This document shows positions 40,319-49,208 of a stretch of DNA of 64,000 bases, in pieces. How positions within the stretch are numbered: position 1 is the stretch's first letter; each line of letters opens with the position of its first letter. The stretch spans positions 2,417,580 to 2,481,579 of the forward strand of contig NZ_AP023054.1 in the NCBI RefSeq assembly GCF_019703835.1. Direction: 5' to 3'. The stretch is from Thaumasiovibrio subtropicus. GTDB lineage: Bacteria; Pseudomonadota; Gammaproteobacteria; Enterobacterales; Vibrionaceae. The position numbers were made by a program, and so were the translations under genes. The notes beneath the pieces were generated by a model, which did no database searches, had not been told where the DNA came from, and saw only the letters and a program-made list of their open reading frames with translations.

Positions 40319-41519
40319 AGTGCTTATCGTCGACGACGACAAATCGATTCTTATGCTGTTAGAGCACAGTCTCAACAAACACTTTGTGGTGACCGCCTGC
40401 TCAGCACCTTGTGATGCCTTAAACCTCATCAGTGAGAATGAGTTTGATATCGTGATTACCGATTTCTCGATGCCCTACATGGATGGCATTACCTTACTGA
40501 CGAATGTGGAAGAGATACAACCCCATTGTGCTCGCGTATTGATCACTGGCGACGCCGATCTCGATACCGCTCGTCGTGCAGTTAACGAAGGGCATGTGAG
40601 TGCATTCCTGACAAAACCTTGGCAACATGCCGAGCTACTCGCAGCCATCACTGCCATTGCATTAGACGTCGAAAAAGAAAAAGCGCAAATCAAACGTTTT
40701 CACTCAATTACCTCACAACACCAGAAATTAGAAGCTTCAATCCAGTTCCAACGCAAGCAAGTGCAAAGCGCCCAAGCTCAAGCTAAAAAGCAGATAAAGA
40801 AACAGCAAGCGCTTTACCAAAGTACTATTACCGTCATTCATCAGCTCATTGAGATGCGTTTTGCGACGAAAAAAGAGCATTACGAGCGCATCTCGAAGCT
40901 GGCGATGAAGTTCGCTACCTACATGCAGTTCACCAGCAAGCAGACAACCACCCTTTACCTCTCTGCCTTGATGTATGACATCGGCCTGCTCGCGATTGAA
41001 GGGGACATTGCTGACAAAAATGGCGAAGCCTCTCTACTCGGCTCACAACTCGTTTCGGCGATTCCCGGATTAACGGATGTAGCGAGTACCATTGAGTCAC
41101 TGAACGAAAACTACAATGGTTCTGGTAACCCTCACCGACTCAGTGAGGACAGCATTCCCTATTTGGCACGCACGCTGCGGATTATTCGAGATTTCGATTT
41201 GCTTCAAGAAAAAGCCGATGAATCAGGGAACCGCCGCAAATATGCATTCGTACAACTCTACCGAAATGCACATAGCCAATACGATCCCCAAATCGTGGCA
41301 ACCTTTGAGCAATTCATCAATGCCAACCTCTATGAGCTTGACGCCTCCGCCTGTCTATCGGCTGATGAACTCGTTGAGGGGCAAGTGGTGAAACAAGCCA
41401 TTGTGGGTACCAACGAAGCCGTGTTACTCAAATCAGGGATGACACTAACAGCGCCACTCATTTCGCGTTTAAAGCGCTATGAAATTGAACACAACATGCG
41501 ATTGGCCGTCTTTATTTAA
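40302..41519 (+). CDS. Response regulator with degenerate HD-GYP output domain
   Basis: A 405-residue protein. The receiver domain (1-120) looks intact: acidic pair VDDDK near residue 11, phospho-acceptor in VITDFSMPYMDG near residue 54 and FLTKPWQ lysine near 107. A coiled region (130-185) leads to an HD-GYP-like domain in which the HD pair reads YDIGLLAI and the usual HHE...GYP block reads SLNENYNGSGNP. Without these metal ligands c-di-GMP hydrolysis is unlikely. It overlaps the kinase-like gene upstream by 17 bp and is followed by a terminator. Confidence 0.85.
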   Translation: MKYHPKVLIVDDDKSILMLLEHSLNKHFVVTACSAPCDALNLISENEFDIVITDFSMPYMDGITLLTNVEEIQPHCARVLITGDADLDTARRAVNEGHVSAFLTKPWQHAELLAAITAIALDVEKEKAQIKRFHSITSQHQKLEASIQFQRKQVQSAQAQAKKQIKKQQALYQSTITVIHQLIEMRFATKKEHYERISKLAMKFATYMQFTSKQTTTLYLSALMYDIGLLAIEGDIADKNGEASLLGSQLVSAIPGLTDVASTIESLNENYNGSGNPHRLSEDSIPYLARTLRIIRDFDLLQEKADESGNRRKYAFVQLYRNAHSQYDPQIVATFEQFINANLYELDASACLSADELVEGQVVKQAIVGTNEAVLLKSGMTLTAPLISRLKRYEIEHNMRLAVFI

Positions 41520-41537
41520 ACGCTAAGAAAGAAAACA

Positions 41538-41570
41538 AGGGGGAAGCAGACTTCAGCATCTCCCTTTTTT
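41538..41570 (+). terminator. Probable terminator of the regulator pair
   Basis: A GGGGGA arm and a TCTCCC arm enclose a 13-14-nt loop and are followed by six T's, about 20 bp after the response-regulator stop. Confidence 0.65.
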
Positions 41571-41805
41571 ACTGCCCTCGAATAACGGCGATTACCTCAC
41601 TACATTCCTCTTGTTTAACTGAAATAAACGAGCCGCTTCGATATCGACTCAAGCGACGTGTTTTGAGAGAAACAGCAAACTTGGTATCAAGAGGTATCAA
41701 GAAAAGCTTAAAACGATCTCATAGGCTAAATGGAAAAACGGTCACCATGCTAACCTGCCTAGAAAATTCACCCGAAGTCAGGCATTTTGAAGTGGCTTAA
41801 AACAC

Positions 41806-41839
41806 AAAGGCCCATTTTCATCAGTGAATGGGCCTTTTT
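41806..41839 (-). terminator. Terminator downstream of the left flanking glycosyltransferase
   Basis: Perfect 11-bp stem AAAGGCCCATT/AATGGGCCTTT with a 10-nt loop, 24 bp past the stop of the minus-strand glycosyltransferase. T-rich on both sides, so possibly bidirectional. Confidence 0.8.
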
Positions 41840-41862
41840 CACATCCGAGTTGACTCGTTTCA

Positions 41863-42783
41863 TCACCTTAAAGACAACATCTTCAACGTATCGCCTGAGA
41901 CTGTTTTCAGTGTTTGAATATCCGGTTTTAAACAAAATCCTGCCAACTCTCTCAACACCGCGCCGCCATAGGCCTTTTTAAAACGCATATTATCGGCACT
42001 TGCCGATAGCCAGCGTTGGTAGCCCGCTAACAGACAAATGGGATTACGCCAAACGGCTGCGGCGTGTTTATCTAAGATGGATTTCATCGCTTGAGCCCGT
42101 TTTTCATGATTGCCGGATATTGCGCCTACACGGCCAAAGGTGTAGTCGCATAACGGCTCATTGACCACGCCAATTGGGCCGTAATCCGCCAGCTTCAACC
42201 ATAAGTCCCAATCAGAGGCTGATTTTAAACTCGCATCAAACCCGCCAACAGCCAGTAATGCATCGCGTCTTGCAAGTACCGTACTTGTCCCTACCATGTT
42301 TTCTCGGTACAAATCGGGCATAAAATCATTAAACACGTAAGTCATAGGGGAACCCACCTGCTTTAACCAACGATGGAAACGTGGCCAGAACTGAAAACAG
42401 TGCAGCCGAGTACGCTCACCTTCAATGTAAAAAAGATAATCGGTAAAACTCATCACCAACTCAGGGTTTGCACGATGCATTGCAAGTTGATGTGTAAACT
42501 TATCAAGATGCCAGTAATCGTCGGCATCAAGAAAAGCAATCAGCTCGCCTTTCGCAGCTTCAATCGCTAAGTTACGCGCATTAGACACGCCGACACGATT
42601 CGTTTTAATGACCTTGATATCGGCTTGCTCGGCTAGCCACTCGCCCGAACCATCATTGGAGCCGTCATCGATAACCAATATCTCTAACTCAAGACCTTGC
42701 ATACGCACAGTGTCTATGGCTTTGGGTAACGTTTCCAAGCAGTTATACGTCGGCATCACCACTGTCACGGTAGGATTTATCAT
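41863..42783 (-). CDS. Family 2 glycosyltransferase (left flank of polysaccharide locus)
   Basis: A 306-residue GT-A-fold enzyme that should transfer a sugar from a nucleotide donor to a lipid-linked acceptor at the cytoplasmic face. The start VTVVMPTYNCLETLPKAI, LVIDDGSNDGSGEWL (UDP-binding Asp) and AFLDADDYWHLDKF (DxD metal site near residue 95) are intact. It is divergent from the first gene of the main operon, and a sigma-54-type element lies 43 bp upstream. Donor and acceptor unknown. No membrane segments. Confidence 0.9.
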   Translation of the reverse strand: MINPTVTVVMPTYNCLETLPKAIDTVRMQGLELEILVIDDGSNDGSGEWLAEQADIKVIKTNRVGVSNARNLAIEAAKGELIAFLDADDYWHLDKFTHQLAMHRANPELVMSFTDYLFYIEGERTRLHCFQFWPRFHRWLKQVGSPMTYVFNDFMPDLYRENMVGTSTVLARRDALLAVGGFDASLKSASDWDLWLKLADYGPIGVVNEPLCDYTFGRVGAISGNHEKRAQAMKSILDKHAAAVWRNPICLLAGYQRWLSASADNMRFKKAYGGAVLRELAGFCLKPDIQTLKTVSGDTLKMLSLR

Positions 42784-42825
42784 CTTTCTGTCTCCAATGA
42801 GCTTTCACTTAATAGATCCTCTGCT

Positions 42826-42840
42826 GCGATTATTGTGCCA
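42826..42840 (-). promoter_or_regulatory. Sigma-54-type promoter for the left flanking glycosyltransferase
   Basis: On the minus strand TGGCAC, 5 bp, TCGC: a perfect -24 hexamer and the invariant GC at -12 with correct spacing (consensus TGGCAC-N5-TTGC). It lies 43 bp before the ATG. Confidence 0.65.
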
Positions 42841-42890
42841 ACTCATTCCTTGACCGTGTCGTCATAGACTCAAGACCCTTTTTATGATCT

Positions 42891-42905
42891 TGGCATCCTC
42901 TTTGC
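42891..42905 (+). promoter_or_regulatory. Sigma-54-type promoter of polysaccharide unit 1
   Basis: TGGCAT, 5 bp, TTGC: nine of ten consensus positions, 43 bp upstream of the ATG at 42949. It is back to back with the minus-strand element at 42826-42840. Confidence 0.72.
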
Positions 42906-42948
42906 CTAGTTCGGTTATCGAATCGAATACATTACAAAGGACGCTAAG

Positions 42949-44091
42949 ATGAAAAAGATTGGTTATGTGATCCCCGCATTCCCCGTGTTATCAGAAACAT
43001 TTGTGGGCGTAGAAATGCGGGCAATGCGAGAAAAAGGTCATGAAATTCAACCTTTTGCTTTCGAGGCGACCCAAGGTTGTCAGCCTAGCGATACGGAATT
43101 AGCGCAATCGTGCCAGTACATCAGTGCTACATTACCGAAAGGAAGCTGGCGATGGCTACGCCATGCTCATCGCTGCCATCAGTTTCTCAGCGAGCAAGAA
43201 GGGTTTGCTTACCTGTCTCTCCTTAAGCAAGGCATCATCTTGGCTGAGATGGCCGCAAAAGCACAATGCGAACATCTTCATGCGCATTTTGCGTGGCATA
43301 GTGCAGCCACTGCTATCGTCGCAGCCAAATTGCTCAACATCTCCGTCTCTTTTGTCGGTCATGGCGCTGACATCTATTCTTCGCCGCAAGACTTAGACGC
43401 CAAACTCGACCACGCATCCTTTGGCTGTGCAGTGACTAACGATATGCAAAGCCATTTGCAACAGATGACCGATACCCCTATCCATTATGTGGCATGCGGC
43501 TTGGAGTCTGAACACTACCCTAGATTCAATAACGAATGGGTACCTTTACGCGATTTCTTGTTTATTGGCCGATTGGTTGAAAAGAAAGACCTTGAAACCT
43601 TAATCAGCGCCTTTCGCCAACTCCCGAAAACGGCCAAGCTCGACATCGTCGGTGACGGCCCACTGTATGACAAGCTCCACTTATGGATCAGTGAAAATCA
43701 CCTGAGTAGCCAAGTCACACTGCTGGGCTCACGCAATGCCAACTGGTTCAGGCAAAATGCCCCCCTCTACAAAGCGCTTGTTGCGCCATTTTGTATTGCG
43801 AAAAACGGCGACAGAGATACAGGACCGCTGGTATTGAAAGAGGCGATGGGACTTGGATTACCTGTTATCACAACAGATCTCGCCGGATGCAAAGAAATTG
43901 TTGATGAAGAAACTGGATTCAAGGTTCCGATGCGCAACCCGTACGCGTTGGCGAGCACTATGCAGTATGTATACGAACAACCAACAGCAACCTTGCTAAA
44001 GCTTCGCCAACTGGCCTATGAGCGTGTGTTTTCAAATTACAACGCCGCAAATCACGCAGCCTCACTGTCACAATTGGTACAAAGCGCATGA
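42949..44091 (+). CDS. Family 4 glycosyltransferase (polysaccharide unit 1)
   Basis: A 380-residue GT-B enzyme. The N-terminal acceptor domain includes HLHAHFAWHSAATA; the C-terminal donor domain has FLFIGRLVEKKDLETLISAF near residue 205, DIVGDGPLYDKL, and DRDTGPLVLKEAMGLGLPVITTD, the GT4 E-x7-E-type region. It resembles the colanic-acid type glycosyltransferases of exopolysaccharide loci. First gene of unit 1; it overlaps the flippase gene by 4 bp (ATGA). Substrates unknown. Confidence 0.9.
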   Translation: MKKIGYVIPAFPVLSETFVGVEMRAMREKGHEIQPFAFEATQGCQPSDTELAQSCQYISATLPKGSWRWLRHAHRCHQFLSEQEGFAYLSLLKQGIILAEMAAKAQCEHLHAHFAWHSAATAIVAAKLLNISVSFVGHGADIYSSPQDLDAKLDHASFGCAVTNDMQSHLQQMTDTPIHYVACGLESEHYPRFNNEWVPLRDFLFIGRLVEKKDLETLISAFRQLPKTAKLDIVGDGPLYDKLHLWISENHLSSQVTLLGSRNANWFRQNAPLYKALVAPFCIAKNGDRDTGPLVLKEAMGLGLPVITTDLAGCKEIVDEETGFKVPMRNPYALASTMQYVYEQPTATLLKLRQLAYERVFSNYNAANHAASLSQLVQSA

Positions 44092-45551
44092 ATATTCGCC
44101 TATCCACCACCCAGCATATGGCTCGCATTCGGGCGTCGGTTACATCGTTCAGGCTCCCGAGTATGGCAGCCTATGCGGTTGGGCTCGTCTTCAGTAAGAT
44201 GCTGGCGCTATTACTGCAACCCTTGCTGACCCGTTGGCTAACACCTGAAGAGTTTGGTGACTATGCGGTGCTCATTACCTTGGCTAACTTAGTCTCTGTC
44301 ATCATGCTCGTCGGCATGGTCGATTGTCTGTACCGTTTTGCACATCAGGAACTCAGTCCCGCCCCTGCTTCGCAATCGGCGAATAAGCGCTTATCTAGCC
44401 CAAAGTTCGATGGTATCTGGACGACAACGGTGATGGCGAGCTCAGCCATCACACTACCCTTACTGATTTGGCCGAGTGTCATTGCCGACTGGTTACCGGG
44501 CACCTTGTCTGATCTCTCAGTGCGCTGCCTGATGCTAAGCGTGTTGCTCAGTACCCACTCCGCGTTGCAGCTCGCCCGACTTCGGATGGAAGATAAGGCA
44601 AAACCTTTTCTCATCATCCAACTTCTTTTCGCCACCGTGCAATGCCTGTTCATTGTGGTCTTAACCCCAGTCTCTGGCGTTGACGGCATCATGATTGCGA
44701 GTTTGATTGCCAATGCAGTCCAGTGGTTACTTCTGCATCGCGACATGCCGGGCTTTTCGCTTGGTCAATGGCAACAATTTGTTCGCTATGGGAGTGGCAT
44801 TATGGTGTCTGGCGTGATCGGTTTTGTGACGCTTGGTGCAGAGCGGTGGGTACTCGGTGGGGCCGTGGGTACTGCCGAACTCGCGGTCTATGCGATAGCC
44901 ATGCAGTGGGCACTGGCGGCGACATTATTGCTCGAACCCTATGGTATGTGGTGGTTTCCTAAGCGGTTTTCGAGTGTCGAGAAAGACCAACGCTATACCG
45001 CCGATATGAGTGTTTTTGGCTGCCAGCTCGCCACTGTGATTGCTGCCTTGCTGATTGTCATCGGCTGTCCGTTCCTCACGCTATGGCTACCCGAAAACTA
45101 TCACCAAGCCAGCGAGATATTACCTTTGCTCGCTTGGGTAATGTGGTTTAAGTACCTCAGTACACAACTCAACTTAGGTATCTATGCGGATAAAACCGCA
45201 GACACTGCAGCTGGACTGTCAGCCTTGTGCGCGCTCATTGCGGTTGGGTTAATGTTGACGCTCATTCCTGTTTTCGGTCTCTATGGGGCGGTCATCATGG
45301 CGTTGCTTTCTCAAGTTATCCGCTTTGGCCTTTTCCTCTATGTGAGTCAGCGCAGACTGCATCTCCCCTATCGGTATAAAGACCTCATCGTCTGCGGGAT
45401 TGCACTGGCAGCGATCACCTTCATACAGCTGCACGCGAGCGACAGGCTGTCTGTTTATCTCTCGAGTGCATTATTGACAATATTCGCAGGCGGACTTGTC
45501 TTCTATATTTACAGAAGTTGGCAGCGTTATACACACGCCGTATCCGCATAA
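44088..45551 (+). CDS. Wzx-type polysaccharide flippase (SypK-like)
   Basis: A 487-residue polytopic protein of the MATE-like/MVF polysaccharide transporter superfamily with about 12-14 hydrophobic segments. The N-terminus AYAVGLVFSKMLALLLQPLLTRWLTPEEFGDYAVL is the classical Wzx start. It should flip undecaprenyl-linked oligosaccharide units to the periplasm. It is translationally coupled to the glycosyltransferase upstream. In the V. fischeri syp locus SypK has this role; the match is by family and context. Confidence 0.9.
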   Translation: MNIRLSTTQHMARIRASVTSFRLPSMAAYAVGLVFSKMLALLLQPLLTRWLTPEEFGDYAVLITLANLVSVIMLVGMVDCLYRFAHQELSPAPASQSANKRLSSPKFDGIWTTTVMASSAITLPLLIWPSVIADWLPGTLSDLSVRCLMLSVLLSTHSALQLARLRMEDKAKPFLIIQLLFATVQCLFIVVLTPVSGVDGIMIASLIANAVQWLLLHRDMPGFSLGQWQQFVRYGSGIMVSGVIGFVTLGAERWVLGGAVGTAELAVYAIAMQWALAATLLLEPYGMWWFPKRFSSVEKDQRYTADMSVFGCQLATVIAALLIVIGCPFLTLWLPENYHQASEILPLLAWVMWFKYLSTQLNLGIYADKTADTAAGLSALCALIAVGLMLTLIPVFGLYGAVIMALLSQVIRFGLFLYVSQRRLHLPYRYKDLIVCGIALAAITFIQLHASDRLSVYLSSALLTIFAGGLVFYIYRSWQRYTHAVSA

Positions 45552-45639
45552 CGCGAGTTATGTGGACTGCACGACACATTAAATTTTTCGACGAGGAAAG
45601 ACAGCTTCACTTACTCTAATCATTGTCCCGGAGAGCCGC

Positions 45640-46989
45640 ATGAGTGATACACAACGCCATTGTATTGCTGCCATGATCGCTATTTTGGTCGTCAGCCTTG
45701 GTATGTATTTACAAGGTATCTTGGCGCTCGCGCTCTGCTTCTTATTTGTGTTACCCGTGATTATCCGCAACGCATATTTTGTTTGCGTGTGGTTTATCTT
45801 CTTCTCTTACTTTCGTCTTCACGAAGCCATTCCGGTTCTCATGGCCTTCAAGATCCCTCAGTTGCTCGCCCTCGCCAGTTTGGCTGGGTTAGGATGGCAG
45901 CTTTGGATGATGCGTGGCCAGCTTGTCTGGCACCAAGTCCACACCATGCTTTGCGTTTTCTCTTTTTGGGTTCTGATATCCTGCTTTATGGCAACCAACA
46001 AGGGACTTGCCTTCGGGAGTTTCAATAGCACCTACATCAAGATTGTCATCATGGTTTTTGCCATCAGTTGGCTACCGACGAACCTGAATCAATTGCGTCA
46101 GTTCCCCTTCTGGTTACTGCTTTGCGGCATTCTCATTGCGGCCATCGCCCTCGATAACAAGGCGAATGGTATTGGACTGGTTGAAGGAACACGCGTCACT
46201 ATCGGACGTAACATAGGTTCCATGTTGGGCGACCCCAACGACCTAGCCCTTGTTTTGCAGTTCCCCGTCTCCTTCGCCCTTGCATATTGCTTTTCAGGTA
46301 GCAAATTCCGTCGCGTTTTGTCAGCCATTTGCTTTGTTATCCTCGTCTTGGGGGTACTTGCAACCCAAAGTCGCGGCGGGTTGCTAGGCATTGCCGCTGG
46401 GGTGTTCACCATGACCCTCATTCGTAGCAAGAACCTCCTCCTCCCCGGCATTATGGGCGTCATGAGCTTGGGGGTACTAGTGGTTGCCGCTGGTATCAGC
46501 GATCGTAGCTCTGGGGGTGCCGCAGAAGAAGGGGTCGATGCATCGGCGATGGGGCGTGTCTATGCATGGGTCGCCGCTTTTCGTATGGCGGTATCCAATC
46601 CCTTTACCGGGGTGGGACTCAACAACTTCTACGTCAATTACTATTTCTACTCCCCTCACTGGGATGGCAAGAATCATGCGGTGCACAGTACTTGGTTCCA
46701 AATACTCGGTGAAACAGGTTTCGCAGGGTTGGCACTATTTGTGCTGTTACTTGTTAGCGCATTAAGAGTTAGTCATCAATTGTTGAAACGCCTTAAAGGC
46801 CACGACTTACAACCTTTTTCTGAAGGACTTTGGCTCGGCACTATCTCTTTTTGCGTTGGCGGCACTTTCCTTACTCAGGGCTTTACTTGGCCGCTCTATA
46901 TTTTGATTGGTTTGTTAATGGCACTCGATCGCCTCACAGGAGAAGATGAACATGTTAGTCGCCACACTCAAAAGACACCTGTCCCCTGA
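45640..46989 (+). CDS. O-antigen ligase/polymerase family protein (Wzy, SypL-like)
   Basis: A 449-residue membrane protein with about 11 hydrophobic segments and the Wzy_C/O-antigen ligase signature. IGRNIGSMLGDPNDLALVLQFPVSFALAY and ATQSRGGLLGIAAG hold the conserved arginines; a large periplasmic loop follows with NPFTGVGLNNF and NHAVHSTWFQILGETGFAGL. It should polymerise repeat units in the periplasm. It follows the flippase by 88 bp and overlaps the acyltransferase by 38 bp. GGAGAG precedes the ATG. Confidence 0.9.
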   Translation: MSDTQRHCIAAMIAILVVSLGMYLQGILALALCFLFVLPVIIRNAYFVCVWFIFFSYFRLHEAIPVLMAFKIPQLLALASLAGLGWQLWMMRGQLVWHQVHTMLCVFSFWVLISCFMATNKGLAFGSFNSTYIKIVIMVFAISWLPTNLNQLRQFPFWLLLCGILIAAIALDNKANGIGLVEGTRVTIGRNIGSMLGDPNDLALVLQFPVSFALAYCFSGSKFRRVLSAICFVILVLGVLATQSRGGLLGIAAGVFTMTLIRSKNLLLPGIMGVMSLGVLVVAAGISDRSSGGAAEEGVDASAMGRVYAWVAAFRMAVSNPFTGVGLNNFYVNYYFYSPHWDGKNHAVHSTWFQILGETGFAGLALFVLLLVSALRVSHQLLKRLKGHDLQPFSEGLWLGTISFCVGGTFLTQGFTWPLYILIGLLMALDRLTGEDEHVSRHTQKTPVP

Positions 46990-47647
46990 GCAGTTCATGC
47001 AGCTGAAGCGCTGCCATCAGCAAATTCGCGCCCAAGCGATCCCAGTTATTCCTGGCTTGCACACCTTTCTCTATCATTGCCACCGTTCAATCGTTAGCGT
47101 CTTCCAGTCTATTGCACAAAAAGCCTACTACACGCCGATGTTTCTCAGTCAAGTGAACAACAAACCCCGCCATCTTTATCTTTACTCTGGGATGCCGTTT
47201 ATTTCAGGAAACGTGCAGATTGAAGTGGGTGACCACTGCCGGATTTCAGGAGCGACAACGTTTAGTGGCCGCAATAGCTCCCAACAACCGACACTTGTCA
47301 TTGGTAACAACGTCGACATCAATTGGCAAACGACCATTGCGGTTGGGCGTAAGGTCATATTAGAAGACAACGTTCGCTTAGCGGGGTCAATCTTCCTTGC
47401 AGGCTATCCCGGCCACCCTATTGACCCAGCCCGCCGTGCCAATGGCGACGCCGATGATGATAATCAAATCGGCGATATTCACCTCAAAAAGAATGTTTGG
47501 GTTGGCACGGGCAGTACCATTTTAAAAGGTGTCACTATCGGCGAGAACAGTATTGTCTCCGCGGGAAGCGTAGTGACCAAATCCATGCCTGCCAACGTAT
47601 TGATCGGTGGGAACCCAGCAAAAGTGATCAAAACGTTGGAGTATTAA
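46952..47647 (+). CDS. Hexapeptide-repeat acyltransferase (SypM-like)
   Basis: A 231-residue protein with a helical N-terminus and a left-handed beta-helix in the C-terminal half: LVIGNNVDINWQTTIAVG, NQIGDIHLKKNVWVGTGSTILKGVTIGENSIVSAGSVVTKSMPANVLIGGNPAKVIK. The last part is the acetyltransferase closing motif. It probably O- or N-acetylates the repeat unit. ATG at 46952 is preferred over one 6 bp earlier because AGGAGA is better spaced. It overlaps the upstream polymerase gene. Confidence 0.88.
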   Translation: MLVATLKRHLSPEQFMQLKRCHQQIRAQAIPVIPGLHTFLYHCHRSIVSVFQSIAQKAYYTPMFLSQVNNKPRHLYLYSGMPFISGNVQIEVGDHCRISGATTFSGRNSSQQPTLVIGNNVDINWQTTIAVGRKVILEDNVRLAGSIFLAGYPGHPIDPARRANGDADDDNQIGDIHLKKNVWVGTGSTILKGVTIGENSIVSAGSVVTKSMPANVLIGGNPAKVIKTLEY

Positions 47648-47650
47648 CAC

Positions 47651-48817
47651 ATGACTGAACTCATCGTATTTGCTGAAGATTGGGGACGTCACCCGTCTAG
47701 CAGCCAACACATCATCAATACACTCCAAAGCCAATTTGCCGTGCAATGGGTTAACTCCATTGGATTACGTCAACCCAGCTTTAACCAACGGGATTTACTG
47801 CGCGTAGCAGAGAAAATGCAGCAACGCTTTCGCGGTGATGCAAGACAAAAAGCGACCCGAGATCCCGTCGCGCCATTTCCTGTCATCCGGCCTGCCGTTT
47901 GGCCGCTGGCGGAAAACGCCATACTTAAATGGTGCAATACCACCTCACTAAAACAGCAGCTTCCTCCCAAAACGGGCACACGCATCGTGTGGGCAGCTTT
48001 GCCGAGTGCCGTTGACTATCTCGACATGCTAGAGGCCGAACTTGTCATTTACTATGTGGGGGATGACTTTAGCGGTCTTGCTGGAGTCGACCATCAGCGC
48101 GTCGCGCAGCTAGAGAAAAAAATGGTCGCGCGTGCTGACATCATTCTTTGTGCCAGTCCGGCCTTGGCAATGCGTTTTCCCAACCACAAAACCCATCTCG
48201 TCAGTCATGGTGTCGATTTTTCTCTGTTCGCTACCCCTCAAGCAAACCCGTATCCCGCCTCTAGCAGCCGTCATAAGATCGGCTTTTATGGCAGCCTCAA
48301 CCATTGGTTAGACCAAACTTTACTCTATCAACTGGCCACTCAGCGTCCTGAGGTCGATTTTTATCTTATTGGCCGCCATGACTGTGATATCAGCTTAATT
48401 GAGCCATGCCCAAACGTGCATTTTAAGCCTGCCGTTCCCCACCATCAACTCGCACGGTATGTACAACACTGGGATGCGGCCATACTACCGTTTGTCGATA
48501 ACGAGCAAATCCGCGCCTGTAATCCGTTAAAACTACGAGAATATCTCGCCGCAGGCTGCCCAGTCATCAGCAGTGATTTCCCTGCCGCTCACCAATACCC
48601 TTGCCATGTCTCAATCGCAAAATCGGTTGCTGAATGGTGTGAAGCCATCGACGCGTTTTGCCAACTCAATAATCAACACCGTTTGCAATATAAGAAAACG
48701 GCGCAAATGCAGATGCGAACTGAAAGTTGGGAGCGAAGAGGACAGCAAGTTTTATCCCTAATAAACAAAGCGTTAAATGTAAATCAAACAGCATTGCCTA
48801 ACTTCTGTACCAATTAG
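47651..48817 (+). CDS. Glycosyltransferase (GT-B, SypN-like position)
   Basis: A 388-residue GT-B protein. The N-terminal half contains LIVFAEDWGRHPSSSQHI and AELVIYYVGDDFSGL; the donor half has KIGFYGSLNHWLDQTLLYQLA, FYLIGRHDC, AAILPFVDNEQIRACNPLKLREYLAAGCPVISSD. The last block resembles the nucleotide-sugar binding part of GT4/GT1 enzymes such as TuaH. Last gene of unit 1, 3 bp after the acyltransferase. An inverted repeat TGCCTAA/TTAGGCA spans its end but lacks a T run. Confidence 0.86.
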   Translation: MTELIVFAEDWGRHPSSSQHIINTLQSQFAVQWVNSIGLRQPSFNQRDLLRVAEKMQQRFRGDARQKATRDPVAPFPVIRPAVWPLAENAILKWCNTTSLKQQLPPKTGTRIVWAALPSAVDYLDMLEAELVIYYVGDDFSGLAGVDHQRVAQLEKKMVARADIILCASPALAMRFPNHKTHLVSHGVDFSLFATPQANPYPASSSRHKIGFYGSLNHWLDQTLLYQLATQRPEVDFYLIGRHDCDISLIEPCPNVHFKPAVPHHQLARYVQHWDAAILPFVDNEQIRACNPLKLREYLAAGCPVISSDFPAAHQYPCHVSIAKSVAEWCEAIDAFCQLNNQHRLQYKKTAQMQMRTESWERRGQQVLSLINKALNVNQTALPNFCTN

Positions 48818-48830
48818 GCATCAAACTTGC
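48816..48830 (+). promoter_or_regulatory. Sigma-54-type promoter of polysaccharide unit 2
   Basis: AGGCAT, 5 bp, TTGC: the invariant GG and GC are correctly spaced and the -12 half is perfect. It lies 40 bp before the ATG of the lipoprotein gene. Confidence 0.62.
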
Positions 48831-48870
48831 CAGTTGCCTATTACACTTAACGGTATGCAGGAGGTAACTG

Positions 48871-49206
48871 ATGAAAATTATAGGATTATCAATAATTTTG
48901 GTGCTACTGGTTGGGTGTGGAATGACGCCGCAACAATCATCAGCCGTTGTGGAGCTGTATTATGCAGAAGAACAGGTCACGCTCACCGCGAAACAAAAGG
49001 CCTCGTTGAGTGAGCTGTTCCAGCACGCCAAAGCCTGTGTTGCCGATGTCGCCCCGGCGACCAATGAGACACCGTTTCAGGCGTTAATCACCAGCCAACA
49101 ACGATTAAAAGCCATTCGCAGTTTGGCGCAGCAGCACAACACCGAACTTATTGAGCATTACCAACCGCAACAAACCGCAGATACTGTCATCCTAAGAGGG
49201 CTTTGA
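48871..49206 (+). CDS. Small lipoprotein of the polysaccharide locus
   Basis: A 111-residue protein with a clear lipoprotein signal (MKIIGLSIILVLLVGC; Cys16 in LLVGC). The mature part is mostly helical with one further Cys (AKACVADV) and no recognised domain. It starts with AGGAGG upstream and ends with its stop overlapping the leader of the chain-length gene. It is the first gene of unit 2 and I know no counterpart in the standard syp gene list. A periplasmic adaptor role for polymerisation or export is possible. Confidence 0.8.
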   Translation: MKIIGLSIILVLLVGCGMTPQQSSAVVELYYAEEQVTLTAKQKASLSELFQHAKACVADVAPATNETPFQALITSQQRLKAIRSLAQQHNTELIEHYQPQQTADTVILRGL

Positions 49207-49208
49207 TC

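Larger units (their letters stand above)
41520..41862. other. Intergenic region before the polysaccharide locus
   Basis: A 343-bp spacer with no gene. It has a terminator at each end and a perfect tandem 10-mer, GGTATCAAGA twice, at 41683-41702. Confidence 0.6.

Noticed and set aside
41683..41702. Perfect tandem duplication of GGTATCAAGA
   Set aside because: Only two copies in a non-coding spacer; no array or function can be argued.
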